NCBI RefSeq assembly: GCF_047149785.1
Contig: NZ_BAAGBE010000001.1
Span: 1,922,001-1,986,000 of the forward strand
Direction of reading: 5' to 3'
Source: Nitrobacter sp047149785
Lineage (GTDB): Bacteria > Pseudomonadota > Alphaproteobacteria > Rhizobiales > Xanthobacteraceae
Length of the DNA stretch: 64,000 nucleotides
Below, one piece after another: positions 24,848-34,142 of the stretch. The notes under the pieces were generated by a model. That model did not search any database and was not told the DNA's origin. It worked only from the letters and a program-made list of their open reading frames with translations. The translations under genes were made by a program, and so were the position numbers. How positions within the stretch are numbered: the stretch's first letter is position 1; each line of letters begins with the position of its first letter.

Positions 24848-24881
24848 CACAAGACAATCTCCGCATTCCGATCCGTCCATT

Positions 24882-24985
24882 AGAGCGTTTTCGAGCGAAG
24901 TGGCTACCGGTTCGCGTGAAGAAAACGCGTCAAATCAAAACATAGAGCCCCGCTTCTGATCCCGTCAGGAGCGGAAAGGCTCTAG
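24882..24985. repeat. Interspersed palindromic repeat, complete copy
   Basis: A 104-bp element bounded by TAGAGC and GCTCTA. It contains GGTTCGCGTGAAGAAAACGC and an inner hairpin (AGAGCCCCGCTTCTGAT...GGAGCGGAAAGGCTCT). The same unit is present in reverse orientation at 52275-52376 and in part at 562-643 and 14711-14768. It sits directly upstream of manC. Confidence 0.8.
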
Positions 24986-25125
24986 AACGGCACGAGGAAA
25001 AATGTATAGCGGTTTTCCGTCCGTATCCCGCCCGAAAACATTGGAATCGATCACGATGTGTTCGGATACAGATGCTCGCCCGACAAAACGGAATCGGGTT
25101 TATCGAATGGACCCCAATCGCCACG

Positions 25126-26145
25126 CTATCCGACCCGATGATAGCGACGATACCAGGTTGCAAAGCGAGGGATGCCGTCTTCAAGCGGCATCGAAGGACG
25201 GAAACCCACCTCGCGGGTGAGATCGTCGATATCGGCGAACGTGGCTTGCACGTCGCCGGGCTGCATCGGGAGCATCTCCTTTCGTGCCGTCCGTCCGAAC
25301 TCCATCTCCAGAAGCGCGACGACGTTCATCAATTCCGCCGGCTTGTTGTTGCCGATGTTGTAAATTCGCCAGGGAGCCGGACTCGTGCCGGGATCCGGAG
25401 CATCACCCGGCCGGTCGGTTTCGCCCTGTGGAACATGATCGATCAGGCGGACAACGGCTTCGACGACGTCGTCGATATAGGTAAAATCGCGCCGCATGTT
25501 GCCGTGATTGAACAGCCTGATCGGCTGCCCTCCGACGATCGCGTCAGCGAACTTGTAGAGCGCCATGTCGGGCCGATACCACGGGCCGTAGACGGTGAAG
25601 AAGCGCAGTCCCGTTATCGGCATGCGGTAAAGGTGACTGTAGGCATGCGCCATCAGTTCGTTGGATTTCTTCGTCGCCGCGTAAAGGCTGACCGGATGGT
25701 CGACGTTATCGTGAACGGAAAAGGGAAGTTTTGTATTCGCGCCGTAAACGGAGGACGACGAAGCAAACAGCAAGTGAGGGCAGTCGGCGTGCCGGCATCC
25801 TTCGAGGACATTGGCGAAGGCCGTAAGGTTGGAATCGACATAGGCGTCCGGATTTTGCAATGAATAGCGTACGCCCGCCTGGGCCGCGAGATGGATCACG
25901 GCCGAAAGACGATTTTCAGCGAACAGGGCGGCCGCCGCCGCGCGATCGGCGAGATCGGCCCTGACGAAACGGAACCGCGAGTCCTTGCGCAGGATGTCGA
26001 GCCGGCCCGCCTTGAGCGCGGGATCGTAGTAGCTGTTGAGATTGTCGATGCCGACGACCCGACGCCCGTCCTTCAGGAGTCGGCCGGCGAGGTGAAATCC
26101 AATGAAGCCTGCCGCGCCGGTGAGCAGTATCGGATGATCCGACAT
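25126..26145 (-). CDS. NAD-dependent sugar-nucleotide epimerase, UDP-glucuronate 4-epimerase-like
   Basis: 339-residue extended short-chain dehydrogenase. The NAD-binding motif is LLTGAAGFIGFHLA; the catalytic Ser region is FASSSSVYG and the YxxxK motif is YAATK. The segments QAGVRYSLQNPDAYVDSN, TVYGPWYRPDMALYKF and the FTYIDD motif are typical of UDP-glucuronate 4-epimerases of the LpsL/Cap1J group, making UDP-galacturonate for LPS or capsule. A ~20-residue insert (ETDRPGDAPDPGTSPAP) before the C-terminal substrate domain is also common in this group. Confidence 0.87.
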   Translation of the reverse strand: MSDHPILLTGAAGFIGFHLAGRLLKDGRRVVGIDNLNSYYDPALKAGRLDILRKDSRFRFVRADLADRAAAAALFAENRLSAVIHLAAQAGVRYSLQNPDAYVDSNLTAFANVLEGCRHADCPHLLFASSSSVYGANTKLPFSVHDNVDHPVSLYAATKKSNELMAHAYSHLYRMPITGLRFFTVYGPWYRPDMALYKFADAIVGGQPIRLFNHGNMRRDFTYIDDVVEAVVRLIDHVPQGETDRPGDAPDPGTSPAPWRIYNIGNNKPAELMNVVALLEMEFGRTARKEMLPMQPGDVQATFADIDDLTREVGFRPSMPLEDGIPRFATWYRRYHRVG

Positions 26146-26339
26146 TTCATTCCTCAGGATGTACAGGCCGCGGAGTGCGGTCGCGGGACTTCTTTATTGC
26201 CCACGTCCCGATGGGAGACCGCAATGCCTGTCGCGACTATTGCCAGACGCCGTCCAAAACCATACCAAGGCAGCCGGGCCGCCGATCGTCGTCCCGAAGG
26301 TCCCAGACGACCAACTTAACCTCGGCACACACGAGCGCA

Positions 26340-27299
26340 ATGCGCCAGATCCTGCTTTCAACGGCAAAAATACTGGTTTCTGCCGCGTTGCTCTATCTTG
26401 CGCTCCGCAAGATAGACGTCTCCGACCTCGTCTCTCGCCTCGGTCTCGCCAGCGTCGGATGGATCGCGTTTGCCCTCGCCATGGCCCTGTTGCAGGTTCT
26501 CGTCAGCGCCCTGCGCTGGCGGGAAATCAGCGCGGACTGCGGCGCGCCTCTCTCGGTCGCGCAGGTACTGCGCTACTGCATAATCGGCTCGTTCTTCAAC
26601 CAAACCCTGCCTTCCTCGATCGGCGGCGACGCCATGCGGCTCTGGCTGGTCGGGCGCGGGCCAGCCGGTTGGCGAGCAGCCGCCTATTCGATCTTCGTCG
26701 ACCGCGCGATCGGCCTGACCGCGCTTGCCGTGCTGATCGTCGCCAGTCTGCCGTGGAGCTACCGGCTGATCGGCAACCCTCATGGCCGGCTTGCGCTGCT
26801 TCTCGTCGATCTTTCCGCGCTGGCCGCCGCCGGGGGATTCCTGCTTCTCGGCAGGCTGCAATGGCCCTGGCTCAAAAATATTCGGGCCGCGCATCATCTT
26901 CGCGCCTGCTCGGTCATTACCAACCATGCCATCTTCAATCGCAAACGCGGATGGAAGATGGCGTTCCTGTCGCTCTCCATCCATTCGCTTGCCGTCGTGA
27001 TCGCGTGGTGCGTTGCGAGGGCGATCGCCGCGCCGGTTTTTTTCACGGAGATATTCCTGCTCATTCCACCGGTCATGCTGATTACGATGCTGCCGATCTC
27101 GATAGCCGGCTGGGGCGTGCGCGAGGCCTCCATGGCCCTGACTTTCGGATACGCCGGACTGGCGACCAGCGAGGGAGTTAATGTCTCGCTGTTGTATGGC
27201 GCGGTGCTCTTCGTCGTCGGCGCGCTCGGCGGCCTTGTCTGGATATTCAGCGGCGAGAGAGCCGAGAGGGGACCTGCCCCGATTGAACTCGCGGAATAA
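26340..27299 (+). CDS. YbhN/UPF0104-family integral membrane protein
   Basis: 319 residues with about eight membrane helices. The conserved features NQTLPSSIGGDAMRLWLV and IAGWGVREASMAL identify the lysylphosphatidylglycerol synthase transmembrane-domain family (flippase-like, without the catalytic domain). Its position among LPS genes suggests a lipid- or glycan-carrier role (inference). The start MRQILLS is chosen because the hydrophobic domain begins there; upstream codons in the same frame look non-coding. It is transcribed opposite to its neighbours and converges with the WbpM-like gene, 26 bp apart. Confidence 0.83.
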   Translation: MRQILLSTAKILVSAALLYLALRKIDVSDLVSRLGLASVGWIAFALAMALLQVLVSALRWREISADCGAPLSVAQVLRYCIIGSFFNQTLPSSIGGDAMRLWLVGRGPAGWRAAAYSIFVDRAIGLTALAVLIVASLPWSYRLIGNPHGRLALLLVDLSALAAAGGFLLLGRLQWPWLKNIRAAHHLRACSVITNHAIFNRKRGWKMAFLSLSIHSLAVVIAWCVARAIAAPVFFTEIFLLIPPVMLITMLPISIAGWGVREASMALTFGYAGLATSEGVNVSLLYGAVLFVVGALGGLVWIFSGERAERGPAPIELAE

Positions 27300-27325
27300 C
27301 GGCGCGGGCCCGTTCGCGCGAAACG

Positions 27326-29254
27326 TCATGCGTGAGACGGTGTATGTCCCGCATGCACCCCGAATTCCGGCACGGCATCCTTCAAGACCGAGCGGATCTT
27401 CGACTTGTCCTCGTTGGCGACGGCCTCCCTCAGGTCCGCGATCCACTTGTGCAGCATGTCCATCGGCGGCTCGTTCGGCTTCGCCGCCAAGACACCCGGC
27501 AAACCGATCTCGATGGTCGGCTCCTCGCTCGCAAACAGGATTTCATTCAACCGCTCGCCCGGCCGCACGCCGGTAAAGACGATCTCGATGTCGTGGTGGG
27601 GTTGCAGGCCGGACAGGGTGATCATGCGTTCGGCCAGATCGACGATCTTCACCGGCTGGCCCATGTTCAGCACGTACACCGATACGTCGTGCCGTTCCGG
27701 CATCGCCGCATGGCTCGCCGCGGTGATGACGAGATCGCAGGCTTCACGAATCGTCATGAAATAGCGGACCATGTCCGGATGCGTGACGGTCACCGGACCG
27801 CCAGCTTCGATCTGCGCCTTGAACTTCGGCACAACCGATCCGTTTGACGCCAGCACATTGCCGAAGCGGACCGAAATCAGCCGCATCGGAATCTTGTCGT
27901 CGGTGCGCTGCGCCAGTTCGCGGTCGAGCGCCTGGCAATACATCTCGGCAAAACGCTTGGTCAGCCCGAGCATGGAGACCGGCTCGATTGCCTTGTCGGT
28001 CGAGATCATCACCATGGCTTCGGCGCCGGCCGCCAGCGCCGCATCGGCAACATTGACCGAACCGAAGATGTTGGTCTTGACGCCTTCGCTCCAGTCGCGT
28101 TCGAGGATGGGCACGTGCTTGAGCGCCGCCGCATGGAACACGATGTCGGGCTTGAATTCGTTCATCAGGCGCTTCAGCCGTTCGCGGTCGCGGATGTCGG
28201 CGATGCGGCCTTCCACCACAGCGGCCCGGTTTCTGGTGCCTAGTTCCTCCATGACCGCATAGAGCGCAGGCTCGGAATTTTCGATGATCAGCAGCCGGCT
28301 CGCACCGAACGTCACGACGCGTTTGCAGATTTCGGATCCGATCGATCCGCCGCCGCCGGTCACGACGATGGACTTGTCCTTGATCAGCCCCCCGAGCCGC
28401 TCATAGTCGATGGTGCGGCTCGGGCGAAGCAGGAGATCTTCGACGGCAACCGGCGTCAGGCGCGGAATATCGCCTTCCTCGCCGAGCGACGGCAGCCGGC
28501 TGACCTTCAGGCCCAGTTTGCGGCCCCGCGCAAGAACGGCCTCGGGCTGGGCCTCGGGCTCGAATGCCGAGGGCGTCATGATGATGCGTTTGATCGCACG
28601 GCGCCGCTCGGCAAAGTCCGTGATCACGTCTTCGAGCTTGTCTACTGCGCCAAGGACCGGAACCCCGCGTATCGTCTGGCCGATGTCGGCGGACGACGGC
28701 GACAGCAGGCCGACCGGCCGCAGGTGCTTGACCGCGCCGCTCTCGACCGAACGGAACAGAATTTCGGCATCCGCAGCGCGGCCGACGACGATGGCGGGCG
28801 TCGCATCGTCGGCCTTGACGCGAACAAGGGTGCGTTTGTAGCGGAAATACCGATAGGTGAAGCGGGTGGCCGCGAGCAGGAATATCTGCAACAGCCAGTA
28901 CAGTATGATCGTCTTCTTTCCGAGAAAGAACGTGCCGTAGAGATTGGGCGCGATGACGATATAGTCGAAGACAAGGATAATGAATCCCAGAACCGATGAC
29001 GCCTTGACGATGTTGAGGGCATCCACAAGGGAAATGAACCGCCATTTCGTCGTCGTCAGGTTGAAGGCGTAAAAGACCACGAAACTGATGACGAGGAAGT
29101 AGGGCAGCGTTTTCAGCAGCAACGGCAGGCGCAGGGCAAATTGACGGTCGTCAAAACGAAAGTAACAGCTCACGAGCAGCGCCGCCACGACCGTAATCAG
29201 GTCATGCAGCGCGATCAGGACGTTTCGCGAGGTAAATTTTCGACGCAGGCTCAT
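27326..29254 (-). CDS. WbpM/CapD-type nucleotide-sugar 4,6-dehydratase, membrane-anchored
   Basis: 642 residues. About four N-terminal membrane helices (residues ~10-135) are followed by a CoA-binding-like domain and, from ~290, a Rossmann dehydratase: VVTGGGGSIGSEICKRV, FHAAALKHVPILE, and the active site ISTDKAIEPVSMLGLTK, where Met replaces the usual catalytic Tyr (SMK triad known from WbpM). It should convert UDP-GlcNAc to the 4-keto-6-deoxy sugar for O-antigen or exopolysaccharide. It follows hldE by 61 bp in the same direction. Confidence 0.9.
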   Translation of the reverse strand: MSLRRKFTSRNVLIALHDLITVVAALLVSCYFRFDDRQFALRLPLLLKTLPYFLVISFVVFYAFNLTTTKWRFISLVDALNIVKASSVLGFIILVFDYIVIAPNLYGTFFLGKKTIILYWLLQIFLLAATRFTYRYFRYKRTLVRVKADDATPAIVVGRAADAEILFRSVESGAVKHLRPVGLLSPSSADIGQTIRGVPVLGAVDKLEDVITDFAERRRAIKRIIMTPSAFEPEAQPEAVLARGRKLGLKVSRLPSLGEEGDIPRLTPVAVEDLLLRPSRTIDYERLGGLIKDKSIVVTGGGGSIGSEICKRVVTFGASRLLIIENSEPALYAVMEELGTRNRAAVVEGRIADIRDRERLKRLMNEFKPDIVFHAAALKHVPILERDWSEGVKTNIFGSVNVADAALAAGAEAMVMISTDKAIEPVSMLGLTKRFAEMYCQALDRELAQRTDDKIPMRLISVRFGNVLASNGSVVPKFKAQIEAGGPVTVTHPDMVRYFMTIREACDLVITAASHAAMPERHDVSVYVLNMGQPVKIVDLAERMITLSGLQPHHDIEIVFTGVRPGERLNEILFASEEPTIEIGLPGVLAAKPNEPPMDMLHKWIADLREAVANEDKSKIRSVLKDAVPEFGVHAGHTPSHA

Positions 29255-29315
29255 GAGACGGCAACCCGGACAGCGCAGGAAGGGGAAACACGCCGGCCGC
29301 CGCGGAACAAGGCTG

Positions 29316-30797
29316 TCATGCCCTGCCTCCTGCGCGCTTCACCAATGATGTCGTACTGAATCCCTGCAGGATATCGATCAGCACGACCTCGCCGCCTCGC
29401 GCGGTAACAAGCTCCTGACCGACAACCTGCTCAAGAGAATAATCCCCGCCTTTGACAAGCACGTTCGGCTGAATGCGCTCGATCAACCTGAGCGGGGTGT
29501 CCTCTTCGAAAACCATCACAAGATCGACGGCCTCGAGCGCAGCCAGCACCTCCGCCCGCGCCCGCTCATCCTGAACCGGCCGGCCCTGTCCCTTCAGCCG
29601 GGCCACGGATGCATCGCTGTTCAATCCGACGACCAGACGATCGCAGGTTGCGCGCGCTCCGGTCAGCACCTTGACGTGACCGGGATGCAAAATATCGAAA
29701 CAGCCGTTGGTGAAGCCGATCCGCAAGCCCTGTTCGCGCCACGCCGACAGACGCATGTCGAGATCGGCCGCCGATCGCGCGATTTTCTCTTCGGCCGCGA
29801 GAGAGGCCGGCGGCAGAATATTGCGGCGCAGTTCGGCGAGCGTGACAATCGCGGTGCCGCTCTTGCCCACCGCCACCGCCGCGGCGGCGCTAGCGGTCCG
29901 CAACGCAGTTTCCCAATCGGCCCCCGCGGCGAGCGAAACCGCGAGCGCAGCGACGACGGTGTCGCCCGCGCCGGTCACATCGCGAACCTTGACGGTGTGC
30001 GCGGGAACGTGAATGACCTCGCCCTCGCCGGGCACAAGCGTCATGCCGCGCTCGCTCTGGGTCACCAGCAAGGCTTCGCAATCAGCGAGCCGCATCACCT
30101 CGCGAGCCGCTGCGGCGATGCTGGCCTGATCGTCGGCGCGGCTGCGGGTCGCGTCCGCAAACTCCTTGCGGTTCGGCGTCAGCAGCGTCGCGCCGCGATA
30201 GACGCCGAAATCGGCGCTTTTCGGATCGACGATCACGCGCTTGCCGAGCCCGCGGGCCGTATCGATGACGGTGCGGATCACCCGCGCCGTCAACACCCCC
30301 TTGGCATAGTCCGACAACAGAACGATGTCGGCGCGCGGCAGTTGCGGCAAAATGGCGTCGATCAGGGCCTGCTCCACCGCCCCGGACGCCGGAGCCGGCG
30401 TTTCCCAATCGGCGCGCAGCATGTGAGTCGAGAAGTGCTCCGAAACGAATCTCACTTTGCGCGTCGTCGGCCGCGAGGAGTCCGAAACCAACAACGGCTC
30501 GATCAGACGTTCGCGTGACAATGTGGCGCGCAGTCGCTCTCCCGCGTCATCCTGCCCCACCAGCCCGACAAAGATGCAGCGCGCACCGAGCGCGGCGATG
30601 TTACGCGCGACGTTACCCGCCCCGCCGACGTTGGTCTCGCTGCGCTGAACCGCGATGACCGGCGCCGGGGCCTCCGGCGAAATCCGGGAAATCTCGCCGT
30701 ATACGAACTCGTCGAGCATCAGATCGCCGACGCAGAGCACGGTCTGGCGGGAAAACGCATTCGACAAGCCGTCAAAATCGATCATCAGACCCTTCAC
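29316..30797 (-). CDS. hldE: Bifunctional heptose-7-phosphate kinase / heptose-1-phosphate adenylyltransferase
   Basis: 493 residues. The N-terminal ribokinase domain (~1-330) has GGAGNVARNIAALG and the catalytic GAGDTVVAAL. The C-terminal cytidylyltransferase-like domain has GFTNGCFDILHPGHVKVL and ends with GFSTTSLVKR. It carries out two steps to ADP-D-glycero-D-manno-heptose for the LPS inner core. hldD lies upstream on the same strand with a repeat in the 285-bp gap between them. Confidence 0.95.
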   Translation of the reverse strand: MKGLMIDFDGLSNAFSRQTVLCVGDLMLDEFVYGEISRISPEAPAPVIAVQRSETNVGGAGNVARNIAALGARCIFVGLVGQDDAGERLRATLSRERLIEPLLVSDSSRPTTRKVRFVSEHFSTHMLRADWETPAPASGAVEQALIDAILPQLPRADIVLLSDYAKGVLTARVIRTVIDTARGLGKRVIVDPKSADFGVYRGATLLTPNRKEFADATRSRADDQASIAAAAREVMRLADCEALLVTQSERGMTLVPGEGEVIHVPAHTVKVRDVTGAGDTVVAALAVSLAAGADWETALRTASAAAAVAVGKSGTAIVTLAELRRNILPPASLAAEEKIARSAADLDMRLSAWREQGLRIGFTNGCFDILHPGHVKVLTGARATCDRLVVGLNSDASVARLKGQGRPVQDERARAEVLAALEAVDLVMVFEEDTPLRLIERIQPNVLVKGGDYSLEQVVGQELVTARGGEVVLIDILQGFSTTSLVKRAGGRA

Positions 30798-30910
30798 CTG
30801 CTGCTTGAGTTCGATCCGGATTGCATTGAATCAAACTCAAGCTCTCTCGTTTTTACCGTGCACTATCTTATCCGAAAACCAGTTTCCGCCTTCGGACAAG
30901 ATCACGCTCC

Positions 30911-31027
30911 AGTGGTCCTCTGATTTCAAGATCAGCATCCCTGCCCGGCCGATTTTTGCGAATGTTAGAATCAAAGGACCACTGGCAAATAAAAGGTTTC
31001 TAGCGGAGTTTCGAATTTGACATTCGC
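30911..31027. repeat. 117-bp palindromic repeat, copy 1 (between hldD and hldE)
   Basis: The sequence AGTGGTCC...GGACCACT forms an inverted pair about 80 bp apart, followed by a tail GGAGTTT-C-GAATTTGACATTCGC. Copy 2 at 32093-32210 has the same parts in the same order and orientation. The rest of the hldD-hldE gap (30798-30910) shows no gene. Confidence 0.75.
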
Positions 31028-31082
31028 ATCACCAACCCGCGGCAAAATGGGTCGCGAATGGCAGATCCACTCCACTGGCGTG

Positions 31083-32063
31083 TCAGCGAAAGCGATCGTC
31101 CCGATCGAGATAGCCTTCGACATAGGCCTCGACCGCTTCCTCCAGCGGCGTGAAGCCGCCGTTGTAGCCTGCGCGTTGCAGGCGCTCGACCTCGCTTTGC
31201 GTGAAATACTGGTAGGCTCCGCGAATCTGCTCAGGCATATCGACGTATTCGATGTTCGGCTTCGCGCCAAGCGTGACATAAGCCGCCGTCATCAGATCAC
31301 GAAAGCTGCGCGCCTTGCCGGTTCCGACGTTGAAGAGACCGCTGACCGAGGGCGTCGCCAGTAGCCACATCATCACGCGGACCACGTCGTCGACATAGAT
31401 GAAGTCGCGGCGCTGGTCGCCGTCGGCGATGCCCTCCCGGTGCGATTTGAACAACTGCACCGGACGGCCGGCTTTGACGTCGTCGAACCGGCGCGCCAAC
31501 ACGCTCATCATGGCGCCCTTGTGATATTCGTTGGGGCCGAACACGTTGAAGAATTTCAGGCCGGCCCATTGCGGAGGCAGCGCATCGCCGTTGGCGACGC
31601 GGCCGGCGACCGCCATGTCGAACAGGTGCTTGCTCCAGCCGTAGAGATTCATCGGCCGAAGCGCCCGCAGCGCGGCCAACGACTGATCGTCGCGAAAGCC
31701 CTGCCGGCCGTCGCCGTAGGTCGAGGCCGACGAGGCATAGATGAAGGGCGTCGCGGTCGCCGTGCACCAGTCAAGCAACCGCAGCGACAGCCGGAAGTTT
31801 GTTTCGACGACGAGATCGCCGTCGGTCGCGGTGGTCTCGGAGATCGCGCCGAGATGAACGATCGCGTCGAGACGGCGGCCCTCCAGCCAGTCCGCCAGTC
31901 CTGCGGGAGGAACGATATCCGCAAGCTGCCGCTTGGCGAGGTTGCGCCATTTGCCGTCGTGGCCCAGCGCATCGCACACCGCCACGTCGCCGCGTCCGGC
32001 GCCGTTCAGCGCGGCCACGAGATTCGATCCGATAAAACCGGCGCCCCCGGTCACCAGCAGCAT
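31083..32063 (-). CDS. hldD: ADP-L-glycero-D-manno-heptose 6-epimerase
   Basis: 326 residues of the extended SDR family. The NAD(P) motif is LLVTGGAGFIGSNLVAAL. The region IVHLGAISETTATDG, the catalytic YGWSK, and FFNVFGPNEYHKGAMMSV are HldD-specific. It makes ADP-L,D-heptose, the substrate of the WaaC and WaaF transferases encoded nearby. The start at MLLVTGG is supported by GGGGA four bases upstream; a Met eight codons earlier is less likely. The gene is framed by two copies of the same 117/118-bp repeat. Confidence 0.95.
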   Translation of the reverse strand: MLLVTGGAGFIGSNLVAALNGAGRGDVAVCDALGHDGKWRNLAKRQLADIVPPAGLADWLEGRRLDAIVHLGAISETTATDGDLVVETNFRLSLRLLDWCTATATPFIYASSASTYGDGRQGFRDDQSLAALRALRPMNLYGWSKHLFDMAVAGRVANGDALPPQWAGLKFFNVFGPNEYHKGAMMSVLARRFDDVKAGRPVQLFKSHREGIADGDQRRDFIYVDDVVRVMMWLLATPSVSGLFNVGTGKARSFRDLMTAAYVTLGAKPNIEYVDMPEQIRGAYQYFTQSEVERLQRAGYNGGFTPLEEAVEAYVEGYLDRDDRFR

Positions 32064-32092
32064 GATGTCCCCGTCATGGATGTGCAATTCCT

Positions 32093-32210
32093 AGTGGTCC
32101 AATTCTAACCTTTGCATCCCGGTGCGGGCAGGCGTCCTCGCAAATGTCAGAATCAAGGGACCACGAGCAACCATAAGATTTTCCAGTGGAGTTTTGAATT
32201 TGACATTCGC
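32093..32210. repeat. 118-bp palindromic repeat, copy 2 (between hldD and waaF)
   Basis: Same layout as copy 1: AGTGGTCC...GGACCAC, then GGAGTTTTGAATTTGACATT. It lies in the 347-bp divergent gap that must contain promoters of hldD and waaF. The remaining bases, 32211-32410, show no gene and no clear ribosome binding site for waaF. Confidence 0.75.
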
Positions 32211-32410
32211 CTGCCGGGTGTGCGGCAAGGTGGGCGGCTAATGTCGAATTCACCCGCTGGTTTGCCCCACTCCTGCCTGCGAGGCAACCTGGATGGCGTG
32301 AAGGGACGAAATCGCTCGCCAAACGCATGGCGCAAGATAACTTTACCTCCGCCACGGGAGCGGATAGGGAGGATTTTTCATCTGTCCCGGTGTTACGTAT
32401 TCGTTAAGTT

Positions 32411-33484
32411 ATGAAAGCAGATTCACCAGAAGATCTGGAGATTGTCAGCGACGCGGACGACTCGCGCCCTGTTCTGATCGTTCCCTACATGTGGATCGGC
32501 GACTTCGTCCGCGGCCATACGGTGGTGCGGGTGCTCAAGCAGCGCTGGCCGAATCGGCCGGTGGATATGCTGGTGACGACGCTCTGCGCCCCCCTGGTCG
32601 ATTACATGCCGGGCGTGCGCGCCGGCGTGGTCTGGGACCTGCCCCGAGGCCGGCTGGCGCTGAGGCAACAGTGGGGACTGTCTCGCCAGTTGCGCGCGCG
32701 AGGATACGGAACCGTCCTCATCATGCCGCGGACCTGGAAATCGGCCATTGCGCCCGCGCTGGCCGGCATTCCGGAACGGGTCGGCTTTGTCGGCGAAGCG
32801 CGGTTCGGGCTGCTCAACCGCTGGCGCTGGGGCGAGCGAGCCCTGCCCCGCATGATCGACCGGAAGGCGTCGCTGGCGCTTCCGGCCAAGGCGGAGCGAC
32901 CGCCAGAGTGGCCCGCGCCGCAGCTTCGCGTCCCAGGCGAGGACGTCATCCGCTGGCGGCAGGCGCAAGGACTGGGCTCCGGACCAGCGGTGGCGCTCGC
33001 TCCCGGAGCGGTCGGCTCCAGCAAGCGCTGGACTTACTACGCCGAGCTGGCTCGGATGCTGGCCGAGCATGGAATCGATGTCTGGGTGATCGGCGGCCCC
33101 AACGAAAAGGCGATCGCGGCCGAAATCGTGGCAACCGGCGGCTCGCGCGTCCGCGACCTCACGGGCCACGACTTGCGAAACGGCATTTTGGCGATGGCGG
33201 CGGCGACGCTCGCGATTTCGAACGACTCCGGCCTGCTGCACGTCGCGGCCGCGATCGGAACGCCCACGATGGGAATTTTCGGCCCGACCAGTCCCTATCA
33301 CTGGGCGCCTTTGAACGGGCTTGCCGCGACGATCCAGGCTAAAACGCCGCTGCCGTGCCAACCGTGCCATCGCCCGGTCTGCACGCGAAACGACCATCGC
33401 TGCATGAGGGACATCCCGGCGGCCGAGGTGCTGGCCATCGCGGAACGGGTGCTTGCGGAGACCCGCGAGCGCGCCGCGCCTTGA
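32411..33484 (+). CDS. waaF: LPS heptosyltransferase II
   Basis: 357 residues, glycosyltransferase family 9. The N-terminal domain has VLIVPYMWIGDFVRGHTVVR and the C-terminal ADP-heptose-binding domain has ALAPGAVGSSKRW, ISNDSGLLHVAAAIGTPTMGIFGPTSP and the Cys-containing segment PCQPCHRPVC. It adds the second heptose to the LPS inner core at the cytoplasmic face. The ~20-residue acidic N-terminal extension is unusual, and no ribosome binding site is visible before the ATG. Confidence 0.9.
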   Translation: MKADSPEDLEIVSDADDSRPVLIVPYMWIGDFVRGHTVVRVLKQRWPNRPVDMLVTTLCAPLVDYMPGVRAGVVWDLPRGRLALRQQWGLSRQLRARGYGTVLIMPRTWKSAIAPALAGIPERVGFVGEARFGLLNRWRWGERALPRMIDRKASLALPAKAERPPEWPAPQLRVPGEDVIRWRQAQGLGSGPAVALAPGAVGSSKRWTYYAELARMLAEHGIDVWVIGGPNEKAIAAEIVATGGSRVRDLTGHDLRNGILAMAAATLAISNDSGLLHVAAAIGTPTMGIFGPTSPYHWAPLNGLAATIQAKTPLPCQPCHRPVCTRNDHRCMRDIPAAEVLAIAERVLAETRERAAP

Positions 33485-33554
33485 TACGACCATGCTTGCG
33501 CGGGCATGACGGGCTCAGTACCACTGCTATCCGTTACGGCGACAAAGGTGCGTC

Positions 33555-34142
33555 TTGAGCCAGAACCAGATCGCAACCCATTTTCAGCAATCGCTCGCCG
33601 CGCTTGAGCGCGCGGCGAAGGATACCGCGCTGCTCACGGTGGCAAGTGAGATTGCACTCGCGATCATCAGCGCGCTCCGTACCGGGCACAAGGTGCTTCT
33701 GGTCGGCAACGGCGGAAGCGCCGCGGACGCGCAGCATATCGCTTCCGAAATCGTCGGACGCTACAGGAAGGAGCGGCCCGGCTTCGCCGCCATCGCGCTG
33801 ACGACCGACACCTCCGCCCTCACCGCCATCTCCAACGACTACGGCTTCGAGCAGATTTTCGCGCGACAGGTCGAGAGCATAGGCCAGTCCGGCGACGTGC
33901 TGGTGGCGCTATCGACCTCGGGCCGGTCGCCGAACATCCTCGCCGCGCTCGCGGCCGCGCGCCGGTGCGACCTGGTCACGGTCGGTTTCACCGGCCTCAA
34001 GGGCACGAGTCTGAACGACGTATGCGACCACCTTTTCGTCGCGCCGAGCGACGACACTCCTGTCATTCAGCAAATCCACATGACGGCCGCTCACGCGATC
34101 TGCGACAGCGTCGAGCGCGCGCTGGCGGGCGGCTGCACGTGA
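33555..34142 (+). CDS. gmhA: Sedoheptulose-7-phosphate isomerase (phosphoheptose isomerase)
   Basis: 195 residues, a single SIS domain. The phosphosugar-binding segment LLVGNGGSAADAQHIASEI and VALSTSGRSPNILAAL are typical of GmhA. It catalyses the first step of ADP-heptose synthesis. The start is TTG at 33555, supported by AAAGGTG four bases upstream and by the family's N-terminal length. The stop overlaps the GTG start of gmhB. Confidence 0.94.
   Translation: MSQNQIATHFQQSLAALERAAKDTALLTVASEIALAIISALRTGHKVLLVGNGGSAADAQHIASEIVGRYRKERPGFAAIALTTDTSALTAISNDYGFEQIFARQVESIGQSGDVLVALSTSGRSPNILAALAAARRCDLVTVGFTGLKGTSLNDVCDHLFVAPSDDTPVIQQIHMTAAHAICDSVERALAGGCT

Noticed and set aside
24848..24880. 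ATG start of manC at 24880
   Set aside because: It abuts a repeat and has no ribosome binding site, whereas the GTG at 24847 has GCGGAGA at proper spacing.
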